Origin: Prevotellaceae bacterium UBA1391
GTDB lineage: Bacteria > Bacteroidota > Bacteroidia > Bacteroidales > Bacteroidaceae
DNA: 64,000 nucleotides
Direction: 5' to 3'
NCBI GenBank assembly: GCA_002305265.1
Contig: DBQP01000010.1
Location: 99,933 to 163,932 of the forward strand
In this document: in pieces, positions 8,282 through 16,295 of the stretch
Layout: the number at the start of each line of letters is the position of its first letter
How positions within the stretch are numbered: the first letter of the stretch is position 1
Made by a program: the position numbers and the translations under genes
The notes under the pieces: generated by a model
What the model was told of the DNA's origin: nothing
What the model saw: the letters and a program-made list of their open reading frames with translations, nothing else
Databases searched by the model: none

Positions 8282-9727
8282 TTACGGACGCTCGTCGAAG
8301 GAGATGGTCTCATCCTTGTAGTAGGCGGAGGAAACCTGTCCGTGAACGTGGGTGGAGATGTCGCCCGTCTGCGGCCACTGCGATGTCTTCGTGCTGGGCA
8401 GCTGAACCGTCTTCAGCCAGTTCCAAATCTGCTCCGAAGTAACGTCCGGATTGACAAAGCTGTGGATTTCGAAGGTGATGCCATCGTCGAAGACGCCGCG
8501 GGCCAACTTCAGCGCTGCCTTGGCTTCGTCTGTCGTGCAGTCGATCAGGATGTCGATGCCGGCCTCATTGTGCTGGATCTCTACGGGGAAGGAGAACTCC
8601 GTGCCTGCAAACTCAAACTTGGCGACATAGATCTCATTGTAGGTAAGCTCGCTGAGATATGTGTAGTCGCTGCCCGTACGGATGTCGAAGTCGTCGGCTA
8701 CAGCCTGGCTGATGAAGGGGATGGGGAGGAAGACATGGACAGCCGCCGTGTCGCGCACGTGGATGGATGTCTTGATCTCATTCCAGTCCTTGTGCTCCTG
8801 CTGGTGGATGTCGAACTCAACCTCGCCTGCCACCGTGACAGGAGTCGTCGGGTCGGGCGTCGGAGTCGGGTCGTCAGGAGTAGGCGTGGGCGTTGGATCA
8901 TCGGGCGTGGGCGTCGGAGTCGGATCGTCGGGAGTCGGCGTCGGTTCATCCGGAGTGGGAACGACTGGCGTCTCACCGCGGCCAGGGAGAATCTTCACGA
9001 TCCAGTCGTCGTAGATGCCGTCGGGGAGGATCTTGCCGTCATCCTTCGTCATCTTGTAGTCGATGCCCAGATAGTAGTTGCCGCTCCAGTAGAAGAGCTT
9101 CCAGTCGTCCACGTTGGTGTTGCCGTAGGAGTCGTGGGCGCGGGCGCTCTTGAAGCCTTCGGTCATGAGCGTCGCATTGTGCGTGGCGGCGTTGTTGTTC
9201 TGACCGCTGTTGAAATTGTTGACATGGATGAACTTGCTTGCCCAGCTATAGGGAACGCCATTGCCGTCGATCTCCCAGGACTTCCAAGCCCGATCTTCTT
9301 CAATCTCCAGCTTGTCCAGGTGGGAAGTACCATCGATGTCGTTGTGGGGTGCGTTGTTCCAGTCGACATAGCTGTACTTGTTGTGTGCACCAACGACGTG
9401 CTGAACGAAATAATAGGTGTAGCCGGGCCATGCGACAGAGGCGCCCGTGTGGCTACGGACATAGGCGAGAATGCCGTCGGCTTCTTCCTGGGTGGGATAA
9501 GCGGGCATGATATCGTCGCCCCACATGTTGCCATTGACGTCAGCGGCACGCGAGGCAACCACCTCGGCACTGCCGAAATAGAGGCTGACCTCAGAGGAGC
9601 GGGTTCCAAACTTCTGGACATTCGCCGTCAGAATGTTGGTATCTGGCGTATTGAGGTCGTCGCTGCTGCACGACACAAAGCCCAAGGTAAGCACTCCCAA
9701 TGAGAGCAAACTCAAAACTTTTTTCAT
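8282..9727 (-). CDS. Surface lipoprotein of unknown function with Pro/Thr/Asp repeat linker
   Basis: A 481-residue predicted lipoprotein: Lys-rich start, hydrophobic stretch and lipobox LGFVSC with acylated Cys at residue 20, followed by SSDD. An N-terminal domain (about 30-250) is rich in aromatic residues and Asn. A low-complexity linker of PDDPTPTP-type units follows (about 256-297, DNA at roughly 8840-8965), then a C-terminal beta-rich domain (about 300-481). I do not recognise the domains. The linker suggests two folded parts exposed away from the membrane. A good promoter stands 137 bases upstream and a terminator follows, so it is probably a single-gene transcript. Confidence 0.8.
   Translation of the reverse strand: MKKVLSLLSLGVLTLGFVSCSSDDLNTPDTNILTANVQKFGTRSSEVSLYFGSAEVVASRAADVNGNMWGDDIMPAYPTQEEADGILAYVRSHTGASVAWPGYTYYFVQHVVGAHNKYSYVDWNNAPHNDIDGTSHLDKLEIEEDRAWKSWEIDGNGVPYSWASKFIHVNNFNSGQNNNAATHNATLMTEGFKSARAHDSYGNTNVDDWKLFYWSGNYYLGIDYKMTKDDGKILPDGIYDDWIVKILPGRGETPVVPTPDEPTPTPDDPTPTPTPDDPTPTPTPDDPTPTPDPTTPVTVAGEVEFDIHQQEHKDWNEIKTSIHVRDTAAVHVFLPIPFISQAVADDFDIRTGSDYTYLSELTYNEIYVAKFEFAGTEFSFPVEIQHNEAGIDILIDCTTDEAKAALKLARGVFDDGITFEIHSFVNPDVTSEQIWNWLKTVQLPSTKTSQWPQTGDISTHVHGQVSSAYYKDETISFDERP
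8843..8961. repeat. Coding repeat for the (PDDPTPTP)n linker
   Basis: Within the lipoprotein gene, near-identical 24-30 base units encode PDDPTPTP and variants. Length here could vary by slippage without changing frame. Unlike the intergenic arrays, its period follows codons and is not 22. Confidence 0.7.
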
Positions 9728-9863
9728 AACTTCAAATCTTTAAATTTTCAAATCTAAATGCAACTCTTAGCCCTTTTCTCTATTGATGGCAACCGGTTCT
9801 TGGAGAGGTCTCAACCGACGTTGAACAACCAACGCTGAGGCAGGGGGACTGCAATTTCGGGGG

Positions 9864-9894
9864 CAAATATACGGAAAAACCGTGGAACGACAAA
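9864..9894 (-). promoter_or_regulatory. Full Bacteroidota promoter for the lipoprotein gene
   Basis: On the minus strand, TTTG (9894-9891) is followed after 19 bases by TATATTTG (9871-9864). This fits the Bacteroidota -33 TTTG and -7 TAnnTTTG with standard spacing. It is the best complete promoter in the window and leaves a leader of about 130 bases. Confidence 0.85.
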
Positions 9895-9904
9895 GACATT
9901 TTAA

Positions 9905-10215
9905 AGTTTTCTAACAACAAATGTGAACTGCAGGGGAAAACAATGAAAGCAAAGGGCACACGCCAAGGCTCGATGTGCAAAAGCGGACGGCGACAGCGGG
10001 GAAGGTCATGCGGGCAAGCACAGGAAGCGAAGGCAGAGAGCTGAGCATGAGATTTACTCGGTCGTGAAGGCGATGCACAAATCCGGCAGGGAGAGCACGA
10101 CCGGAAAGAAGGCTCGGAATGCGTGTGCGATAACACCCGAAAAGCCAGACAAACCGGCATCGACGCCATCCAAAATCAACTTTCCTTCGCTTCACGTCTT
10201 AAAAAATAAACAAAA
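9905..10215. other. Intergenic region without a supported gene
   Basis: About 310 bases between divergent promoters. Minus-strand open frames of 94 and 129 codons cross it but have no family resemblance and include promoter sequence. Purine-rich motifs (AAGCG, GAAGG) recur but do not hold a clear 22-bp register. I see no RNA gene. Confidence 0.45.
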
Positions 10216-10219
10216 CACG

Positions 10220-10248
10220 TTGCTATTCAAAATAAATCTTTAACTTTG
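10220..10248 (+). promoter_or_regulatory. Promoter before the first histidine kinase
   Basis: TAACTTTG at 10241-10248, with TTG at 10220-10222 as a partial -33 element and an 18-base spacer. It is about 100 bases before the kinase start and is the likely entry promoter of the polysaccharide locus. Confidence 0.75.
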
Positions 10249-10264
10249 CACGCGGAAATTTGTT

Positions 10265-10305
10265 TTTGATGTAAACATTTTGATGTAGGCGTCTGGAGAG
10301 ACGCC
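10265..10305 (+). promoter_or_regulatory. Leader with a short direct repeat and a hairpin
   Basis: TTTGATGTA occurs at 10265 and 10279, and GGCGTC at 10288-10293 pairs with GACGCC at 10300-10305 across six bases. Both fall in the predicted 5' leader of the kinase mRNA and could be a regulatory site; this is suggestion only. Confidence 0.4.
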
Positions 10306-10351
10306 GATGTATAGATAGAGACACCGAAGTAATAATTAAAAAAGAAAACAG

Positions 10352-11869
10352 ATGACATCAGGTAATCCTATTTCCGATAATCTGTTAATGCAGCAGGAAA
10401 ACATCACAGATGTACTGAAGGCTGCAGAAATGGGAGTATGGAGCATCATCTATAGAGATGGATATGCCCCCCAGTTGAAAATTTCCGGACACATGATCAA
10501 TTTGCTGGGCATAGAGAATCGGCCCGCCATGACGGCAGAGGATCTTTACCAGTGGTGGTATGAACGAATTTATTTAGGAGATCTATACATCGTTCAGAAC
10601 AGCCTGAACAAACTGGGCTCTGGCGAGCGCGTGGAATCCATCTACCGCTGGATTCACCCCACGCAGGGCGTCAGGACGGCCAGAGCCGGAGGAATCGGTG
10701 GCAAGAACATCGACGGCGCTGTCGTCATCAAGGGATATTATTTCGACGTTACCGAACGTATTGAGAAGCAAAGACAGGATGCCTTCGTGGCCGATGCCTT
10801 TGCCAGAACATATTCATGCCTGCTCTACATGGACTTGGACAAGAACAGGTATATCACTTACCCGAGTCCAAGCCCCAACGTCTTGCGGTTCCTGCCAGAG
10901 AGAGGACGCATTACCGAAGCCAACCGAATCATTGCAGAAAAACTCTGTGCCAAGCACGAGTATGAGACCGTTCGCAACTTCATGGAAATCACCACGATCA
11001 ACGAACGGCTGAAAGAGCATAAATCCATTTCCATCACCGTCCAGGGTGCATACGTGAAGTGGGTTCGCCTCACACTCATCGTGAGCGACCGCAACAGCGA
11101 CGGCACCATCTTCCACATGGTGGGCGCCATCAAAGACGTCTCAGACCAGATCGACCGCGAGTTGAAGCTGGTGAAGGAACTGAAGGAAAACATCGAGGCC
11201 AACCAGTCGAAGACCAAGATGCTCCAGAACATGACCCACGAGATCCGAACGCCGCTCAATGCCATCTTTGGATTTGCGCAGCTGCTGAGCATGCCGGGCA
11301 TGGAACTGTCCGACGAGCAGAAGCAGGAATATTTCCAGACCATCAACAACAGCTTCAACATCCTGTCGATGCTCATCGAGGACGTCATGGACATCACGGA
11401 TGCTGAAAACGGCAACTACATCATCCACAAGAACGACGTCGCCGTGAACAAGGCCTGCCGAACCGTCACGCAGATGGCAGAGATGAAGGTTCCGGGCACC
11501 GTGACACTCTACTTCACCTCGGAAGTGGATGACAACTACACGACCAACACCGACGAACGACGCCTCCAGCAGGTGCTCCTGAACTTCCTGACTAACGCCT
11601 GCAAGCATACTTGCCAAGGAGAAATCCGCTTGCACGTGTCGACCACGGAGAACCCCGGCCATCTCACCTTCTCGGTGACGGATACCGGAACGGGCGTGCC
11701 CGCGGATCTGGCTGAAGACATCTTCAAACGATACAAGAAGGCGCACTACAACATCCAGGGCTCAGGCATTGGCCTGCACATCTGCAGCATCATCGCCGAG
11801 AAACTGGGAGCGGACATCAAGCTCGACCGCAGCTACACGAATGGCGCACGCTTCCTGCTCATCCTTTGA
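10352..11869 (+). CDS. PAS-domain histidine kinase (cytoplasmic)
   Basis: A 505-residue sensor kinase with no membrane segment. Two PAS-like regions (about 15-135 and 145-270; the first ends in YYFDVTERI, the second in GAIKDVSDQI) lead into a dimerisation domain with the phospho-acceptor His 296 in MTHEIRTPLNAIFGFAQLL, then an ATPase domain with N box NFLTNACKHT (from 411), G1 box DTGTGV (about 447) and G2 box GSGIGL (about 470). All catalytic boxes are intact. No receiver domain is fused, so the receiver at 21108 is a possible partner. It opens the run of + genes reaching 23881 and has its own promoter. Confidence 0.88.
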   Translation: MTSGNPISDNLLMQQENITDVLKAAEMGVWSIIYRDGYAPQLKISGHMINLLGIENRPAMTAEDLYQWWYERIYLGDLYIVQNSLNKLGSGERVESIYRWIHPTQGVRTARAGGIGGKNIDGAVVIKGYYFDVTERIEKQRQDAFVADAFARTYSCLLYMDLDKNRYITYPSPSPNVLRFLPERGRITEANRIIAEKLCAKHEYETVRNFMEITTINERLKEHKSISITVQGAYVKWVRLTLIVSDRNSDGTIFHMVGAIKDVSDQIDRELKLVKELKENIEANQSKTKMLQNMTHEIRTPLNAIFGFAQLLSMPGMELSDEQKQEYFQTINNSFNILSMLIEDVMDITDAENGNYIIHKNDVAVNKACRTVTQMAEMKVPGTVTLYFTSEVDDNYTTNTDERRLQQVLLNFLTNACKHTCQGEIRLHVSTTENPGHLTFSVTDTGTGVPADLAEDIFKRYKKAHYNIQGSGIGLHICSIIAEKLGADIKLDRSYTNGARFLLIL

Positions 11870-12030
11870 GTGAGCAACAATCACCTAATGAGAAAATAAA
11901 ATTTAAAACGAACACCAAGTCAGAAAACAAGATAAACAAGGCTCTGAATCCGTGGATGTTTTGAACGCGTGTTTCTGAGCCTGCACAAACACAGGTTGAT
12001 TCTCTCTGCTTATAACACGAAGAAGACAGA

Positions 12031-13377
12031 ATGATTAATCATCTATACTGGATAACAGCAGCATGTTTTGCCATCGTCATGCTGATTATCATGATCCACG
12101 AATGGAGAAGATACAAGACGATGAACCAATTGGACCGATCATTTTTCTTAATGATCAGCCTGACTCTGCTCAATTGTCTGCCGGAAATAGTGACTGGACT
12201 ATGCTACAGCCAAGTCATCAGCAATGAGGCCGTGCTGGCAGGAGCATCCCAGGTGGCAAGGGTGCTGAGTCTTGCCAACTTCTTCTTCTGGCTGTACTTC
12301 ACCCTGCAGTACGTCAAGTTCAAGGAACCGTATTTCACCATCCTGCTGGTGCTCGACGGATTGTTCGTGCTGACAGGCGTCATCTTAGTCTCCATGCGGG
12401 TGTTCAATCCCCCGCTCTTCGAAAGCATTGACGGACTCTCCCTGGTGGACACCTTCCGAGAATCAACGGTCCTCTTTCAGGACACCCTCTACATATTGCT
12501 GGCCTGCTACGCGGTCATCAAGGTCATTCAGCACCGTAAGCCTCGCAACAGGCACAACCCAAGACGCTGGGCCGTCTGTATTGCCTCACTGGTGGCTTTG
12601 ATCTTCAGTCCGCTGCAAATGATGTTTCCAGGTGCACCCTTTACCAGCATCAGTCTCGCGACGTCGGCCCTGACACTCTATATCTACGTCGTGTCGTACG
12701 AGCGCGAGGAACTGCAGCAAAGCAAGGAACTTTTCCTCAAGAACATGAGCCACGAGATCCGAACGACGCTCAACTCCGTATACGGATTCTCCCAGCTGCT
12801 CTGCCTGCCAGAGGGCACTTGGACCGACGAGGAGCGCAACTCCTACGCCATGCATATCCAGAACAGCTACAACATGCTGGACATGCTGCTCAACGACTTG
12901 ATGGTGTCGACAAGATACGACACCCATCAGTACAGTGTGAATATAGCGAGCGTGGATGTGACCTCTGTGGTCAGAGACGCCGTCGAGGCCGTCAACGTTT
13001 GCAAGCCTGCGAGCGTGGAAGTGAGCCTCTCCTCCCAGCTACCCGATGGATTCACCATCCAGAGCGACGGCCGAAGAATACGACAGATCGTGCAGAACCT
13101 GCTCACCAACTCCTGCCAGTTCATCAGCACCGGCAAGATTCTCATGGATCTGCGGCAGAACAACCACATCGTGGAGATTTCGGTTGCAGCCAGCATTCCT
13201 TACACGCAGGGCCATACCTATTATACTTCCATCGTCAAGAGTCTCAGCGACCACAGACATGGATTGGGCATGCGACTGCGCATCAGCCAGAAGATGGCCA
13301 AGCTCCTCGACGGACGCGTCTACAGAGACATCCAATACACGGATGGCATCAAATATATGTTTGAACTGAACGCCTGA
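12031..13377 (+). CDS. Membrane histidine kinase with a degenerate ATPase domain
   Basis: A 448-residue protein. About six or seven hydrophobic segments fill residues 5-225 (7TM-like sensor), followed by a dimerisation helix with His 241 in MSHEIRTTLNSVYGFSQLL; the usual Pro after RT is Thr. The ATPase domain keeps an N-box-like NLLTNSCQF (from 356) and a G2-like GLGMRLR (from 411), but the DxGxG nucleotide-binding motif is absent: the place holds ISVAASIPYTQ. It may be an inactive partner of the preceding kinase or bind ATP in an unusual way. It lies 161 bases after that kinase. Confidence 0.8.
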   Translation: MINHLYWITAACFAIVMLIIMIHEWRRYKTMNQLDRSFFLMISLTLLNCLPEIVTGLCYSQVISNEAVLAGASQVARVLSLANFFFWLYFTLQYVKFKEPYFTILLVLDGLFVLTGVILVSMRVFNPPLFESIDGLSLVDTFRESTVLFQDTLYILLACYAVIKVIQHRKPRNRHNPRRWAVCIASLVALIFSPLQMMFPGAPFTSISLATSALTLYIYVVSYEREELQQSKELFLKNMSHEIRTTLNSVYGFSQLLCLPEGTWTDEERNSYAMHIQNSYNMLDMLLNDLMVSTRYDTHQYSVNIASVDVTSVVRDAVEAVNVCKPASVEVSLSSQLPDGFTIQSDGRRIRQIVQNLLTNSCQFISTGKILMDLRQNNHIVEISVAASIPYTQGHTYYTSIVKSLSDHRHGLGMRLRISQKMAKLLDGRVYRDIQYTDGIKYMFELNA

Positions 13378-13514
13378 CCAGAGGCGACAAACAAGAAACG
13401 CTGCTCTTCGGAATTGATGTGGGCGCGGAAACGAAAGAAATGAAGCGCACCTAATTGACGGAATGAAGATTTGCTACGTTGAAAAAGACGCGATGAAAAC
13501 GCGAGAATAGACAA

Positions 13515-13544
13515 GGCGCAGAGCTGATGCCCCGTCTCTGCGCC
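13515..13544 (+). terminator. Hairpin between the second kinase and the HEAT-like gene
   Basis: GGCGCAGAG pairs with CTCTGCGCC across twelve bases. Only a weak T stretch follows, so it may be an attenuator or a partial terminator that sets the level of the downstream polysaccharide genes. Confidence 0.5.
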
Positions 13545-13574
13545 CCATGTACAATTTTGTAAATCAGAAGTATC

Positions 13575-14792
13575 ATGATATGGACAAAAGGCATAGAATA
13601 TCCATCCGGGAGAGGTGTGGATTTCTACGATTTTGAAGTCATAGGATACTACACACGGAAGTTCCTGCTTCATTACTCGGATTATCCATGGAACGTCACC
13701 CTTCTATATGGACTGATATTGGCATGCATCATCACGATTGGCATTCTATTTATTTTATTCCTAAGAAAGATCCATCTGAACAACCGCGTGAAAAGGGAAT
13801 ACAACTCTGCTCACAACGACTTGTACAACGGCTTTTATCAGATATTGGTCTCTGCTGAAAAACCGAGCATGGAGAGCCTCGAAGCGGCGTGTGGGGTGAC
13901 TAAAGAAAAGATTCACTCCTACAAAGCCGAGACGCTGTCTCGGCTTATTTCGGAAATATGTATGGACCTCAGCCGAGAGCTCGGCGATATTCCCAATGCA
14001 GACACGCTCTGCTTGCTCACCGGTGTAAAAGCATATTACGAGAAAAACCTCGCCACGGTCAAGGATGTATTGTTGACGCTACAGAATCTCGCCAACATGC
14101 ACATCCCCGTCAACGAAGGACTGTTGGCGATGTACATCAACCATTATGACGACAACATCCGCCACATGGCGCGCATCTGCCACGTCATATCCTCCAATGC
14201 CGAACCCTACCGGTACTTCATGGAAGAGTTCAACGACAAGCTGGGATTGTGGCGAATCATGATGCTCCACCGACTGTTCGCCTGGGCCAAGACCAACGAG
14301 CGCCAGATGCCGCAGTTCCTGGTGATGGCACAGAAAGTGCAGGACGAGGACTCCGTGGCCTTCCTCATTCAAGAAACGGCCTATTGGGGCAGCGAGAAAG
14401 AAAAAGCCACGCTGCATGAATGGTTTTTGTCGCCTAACTACAAATACCGCTCTGCGGCACTCCTTGCCGTGTCCATCCTGCGTGATACCGAGCAGGAAGA
14501 AGCAGCCATCGAATCCTATGAGCAGCAGCCGGAACATATCCGGCAGGAGGTGCTGAAAGCCATCTATGCCATCAATTCCGGCAAACACACAGACTTCTTT
14601 GTGCAGGCTTACCGCACATCCACGTCGAAATACACGCGCGAAGTTGCCCTCACTTGCCTTTACACCTACGGACATGACGGCAGACGCACGTTCGAATTGC
14701 TGAGAGATACATACATCAAGTCCAACACAGACCGAACGCTGATGGATCAGATCGATTCGTTGGGAGTTTTGAATCAAATGAGAACACTATAG
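13575..14792 (+). CDS. Membrane-anchored HEAT-repeat-like protein beside a GT2 synthase
   Basis: A 405-residue protein with one clear membrane helix at about residues 43-65 (LLYGLILACIITIGILFILFL) and a cytoplasmic alpha-helical remainder. The C-terminal half (about 190-400) shows paired helices of the HEAT type, for example YKYRSAALLAVSILRDTEQEEAA and YTREVALTCLYTYG. No catalytic motif is seen. It ends two bases before the glycosyltransferase start, so the two are surely co-translated; a scaffold or regulatory partner of the synthase is the natural reading. HEAT-type proteins next to GT2 synthases and YaiO barrels are a known Bacteroidota arrangement, but their role is unproven. The start at 13575 (ATG) is not strongly supported over later ones. 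Confidence 0.68.
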   Translation: MIWTKGIEYPSGRGVDFYDFEVIGYYTRKFLLHYSDYPWNVTLLYGLILACIITIGILFILFLRKIHLNNRVKREYNSAHNDLYNGFYQILVSAEKPSMESLEAACGVTKEKIHSYKAETLSRLISEICMDLSRELGDIPNADTLCLLTGVKAYYEKNLATVKDVLLTLQNLANMHIPVNEGLLAMYINHYDDNIRHMARICHVISSNAEPYRYFMEEFNDKLGLWRIMMLHRLFAWAKTNERQMPQFLVMAQKVQDEDSVAFLIQETAYWGSEKEKATLHEWFLSPNYKYRSAALLAVSILRDTEQEEAAIESYEQQPEHIRQEVLKAIYAINSGKHTDFFVQAYRTSTSKYTREVALTCLYTYGHDGRRTFELLRDTYIKSNTDRTLMDQIDSLGVLNQMRTL

Positions 14793-14794
14793 CC

Positions 14795-16273
14795 ATGTGG
14801 GACCTTATATTATTCTTCTTCGGATACATCATCTTCGCATATTCGCTGCTGCTCTTGGCGTCTTATGTGATGCTTTTGGTCTTCTCCTACCAATACAGCA
14901 CCAAAAGCAAGCAATGGTCGGACGACTACATTCGACACATGGTGCAAAGCTCTCCGTATGTCCCTGGCATCTCCATTGTGGCGCCTGCCTTCAACGAGGA
15001 AAAAACCATCATCGACAACGTACAGTCGCTGCTGAGAATGGACTACCCCAACTTCGAGGTTTGCATCGTCAACGACGGCAGTAAGGACAAGACGCTCGAG
15101 CTGCTGATTGACACGTTCGACCTGGTGGAAGTTCCGTTTGAATACGTGGAGAAAGTGCATTGCGCACCCTTCAAGCGACTGTTCAAATCGGTCAATGTCC
15201 ATTACTCGAGGCTGATCGTTGTAGACAAAGCGAACGGTGGCACCAAGGCCGACGCAGTGAATGCGGGCCTGAATGTCATCTCCAATCCGTATTTCATCAA
15301 CACTGACGTCGACTGCATCCTCTCCAAGGATGCCATGTATCAGTGCGTGTTCCCTGTCATCACCGACGAAACCATCATCGCCGTATCGGGTACAATGTCG
15401 ATGAGCAACGGCTCGACCATCAGCAACGGCGAGTTGGTGGAGATACGGCCCTCCAATCGCCCGATACCGCTCTTCCAGGACTTGGAATACAAGCGTTCGT
15501 TCCTCATCGGTAAGATGGGATGGAGCAACATCAACGCCATGAACAACGTGTCGGGAGGCTACGGCCTGTTCTCGACGCAAGTCGTCATCGATGCCGGAGG
15601 CTACAGCAGCGACTCGTTCGCCGAGGACATGGACATGCTGACACGCATGATCGCGTATTGCTGCGACTTCAAGCGCAAGTACAAAGTCGTGCAGATACCG
15701 CACAACTGCTGCTGGACGGAAGGTCCGTCCAACTTCCACATGCTCACCCGACAGCGAATCCGCTGGGGCCGCGGTCTGATTCAGACGATGTGGAAGCATC
15801 GCCGTATCATCCTCAACCGCAAATACAAGCGGCTGGGCTTGATCACGATGCCATACACATTCCTCTTTGAGTTCATGGCGCCGATCATTGAGACCACAGG
15901 TTTGGTCTTCATGGTCTATCTCGCCTTCACCGGTGGCATCAACTGGGACACCTTCTTCGTGACCTTCTTCGCGATTTATACTTTCAGCTTCATGCTCTCG
16001 ACCTTTGTCGTTTTCTACGACTTCATCTTGGGAACGTCCTATACGAGCATCAAGAGCTATCTCAAGCTGTTGGTGGCAGCCATCTTTGAGCCGATCATTT
16101 ATCACCCCATCATCGTGGTATGCTCCATCATCGGCTACTACAGATTCATCACCCGCCAGCGGGCAGTATGGAAGTCCATGGAACGTACCGGCATGAAGCA
16201 TGCGGCGCCAGCAGCTCCAGTAGCCCCCGCGACTTCTGCGGCTCCGGCGCAGCCAGCGACAGAAACGGCGTAA
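14795..16273 (+). CDS. Processive family-2 glycosyltransferase (polysaccharide synthase)
   Basis: A 492-residue inner-membrane synthase. A membrane helix at about 5-30 precedes the GT2 domain: IVAPAFNEE, NDGSKD (Asp 94), TDVD (Asp 171 and 173), the catalytic base region SFAEDMD (277-280) and QRIRWGRG (320-327), the QxxRW motif of processive enzymes such as PgaC, cellulose and hyaluronan synthases. Three or four further helices follow (about 345-455), then an Ala/Pro-rich tail. It should polymerise a sugar nucleotide and move the chain across the inner membrane. The sugar is unknown. No PilZ domain is present. The TPR/YaiO outer-membrane gene begins 22 bases later. Confidence 0.85.
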   Translation: MWDLILFFFGYIIFAYSLLLLASYVMLLVFSYQYSTKSKQWSDDYIRHMVQSSPYVPGISIVAPAFNEEKTIIDNVQSLLRMDYPNFEVCIVNDGSKDKTLELLIDTFDLVEVPFEYVEKVHCAPFKRLFKSVNVHYSRLIVVDKANGGTKADAVNAGLNVISNPYFINTDVDCILSKDAMYQCVFPVITDETIIAVSGTMSMSNGSTISNGELVEIRPSNRPIPLFQDLEYKRSFLIGKMGWSNINAMNNVSGGYGLFSTQVVIDAGGYSSDSFAEDMDMLTRMIAYCCDFKRKYKVVQIPHNCCWTEGPSNFHMLTRQRIRWGRGLIQTMWKHRRIILNRKYKRLGLITMPYTFLFEFMAPIIETTGLVFMVYLAFTGGINWDTFFVTFFAIYTFSFMLSTFVVFYDFILGTSYTSIKSYLKLLVAAIFEPIIYHPIIVVCSIIGYYRFITRQRAVWKSMERTGMKHAAPAAPVAPATSAAPAQPATETA

Positions 16274-16295
16274 CAATAAAACAACATCGAGGATT

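Noticed and set aside
9905..10215. A further 22-bp array
   Set aside because: Purine-rich motifs recur, but I could not hold a constant register over more than two units.
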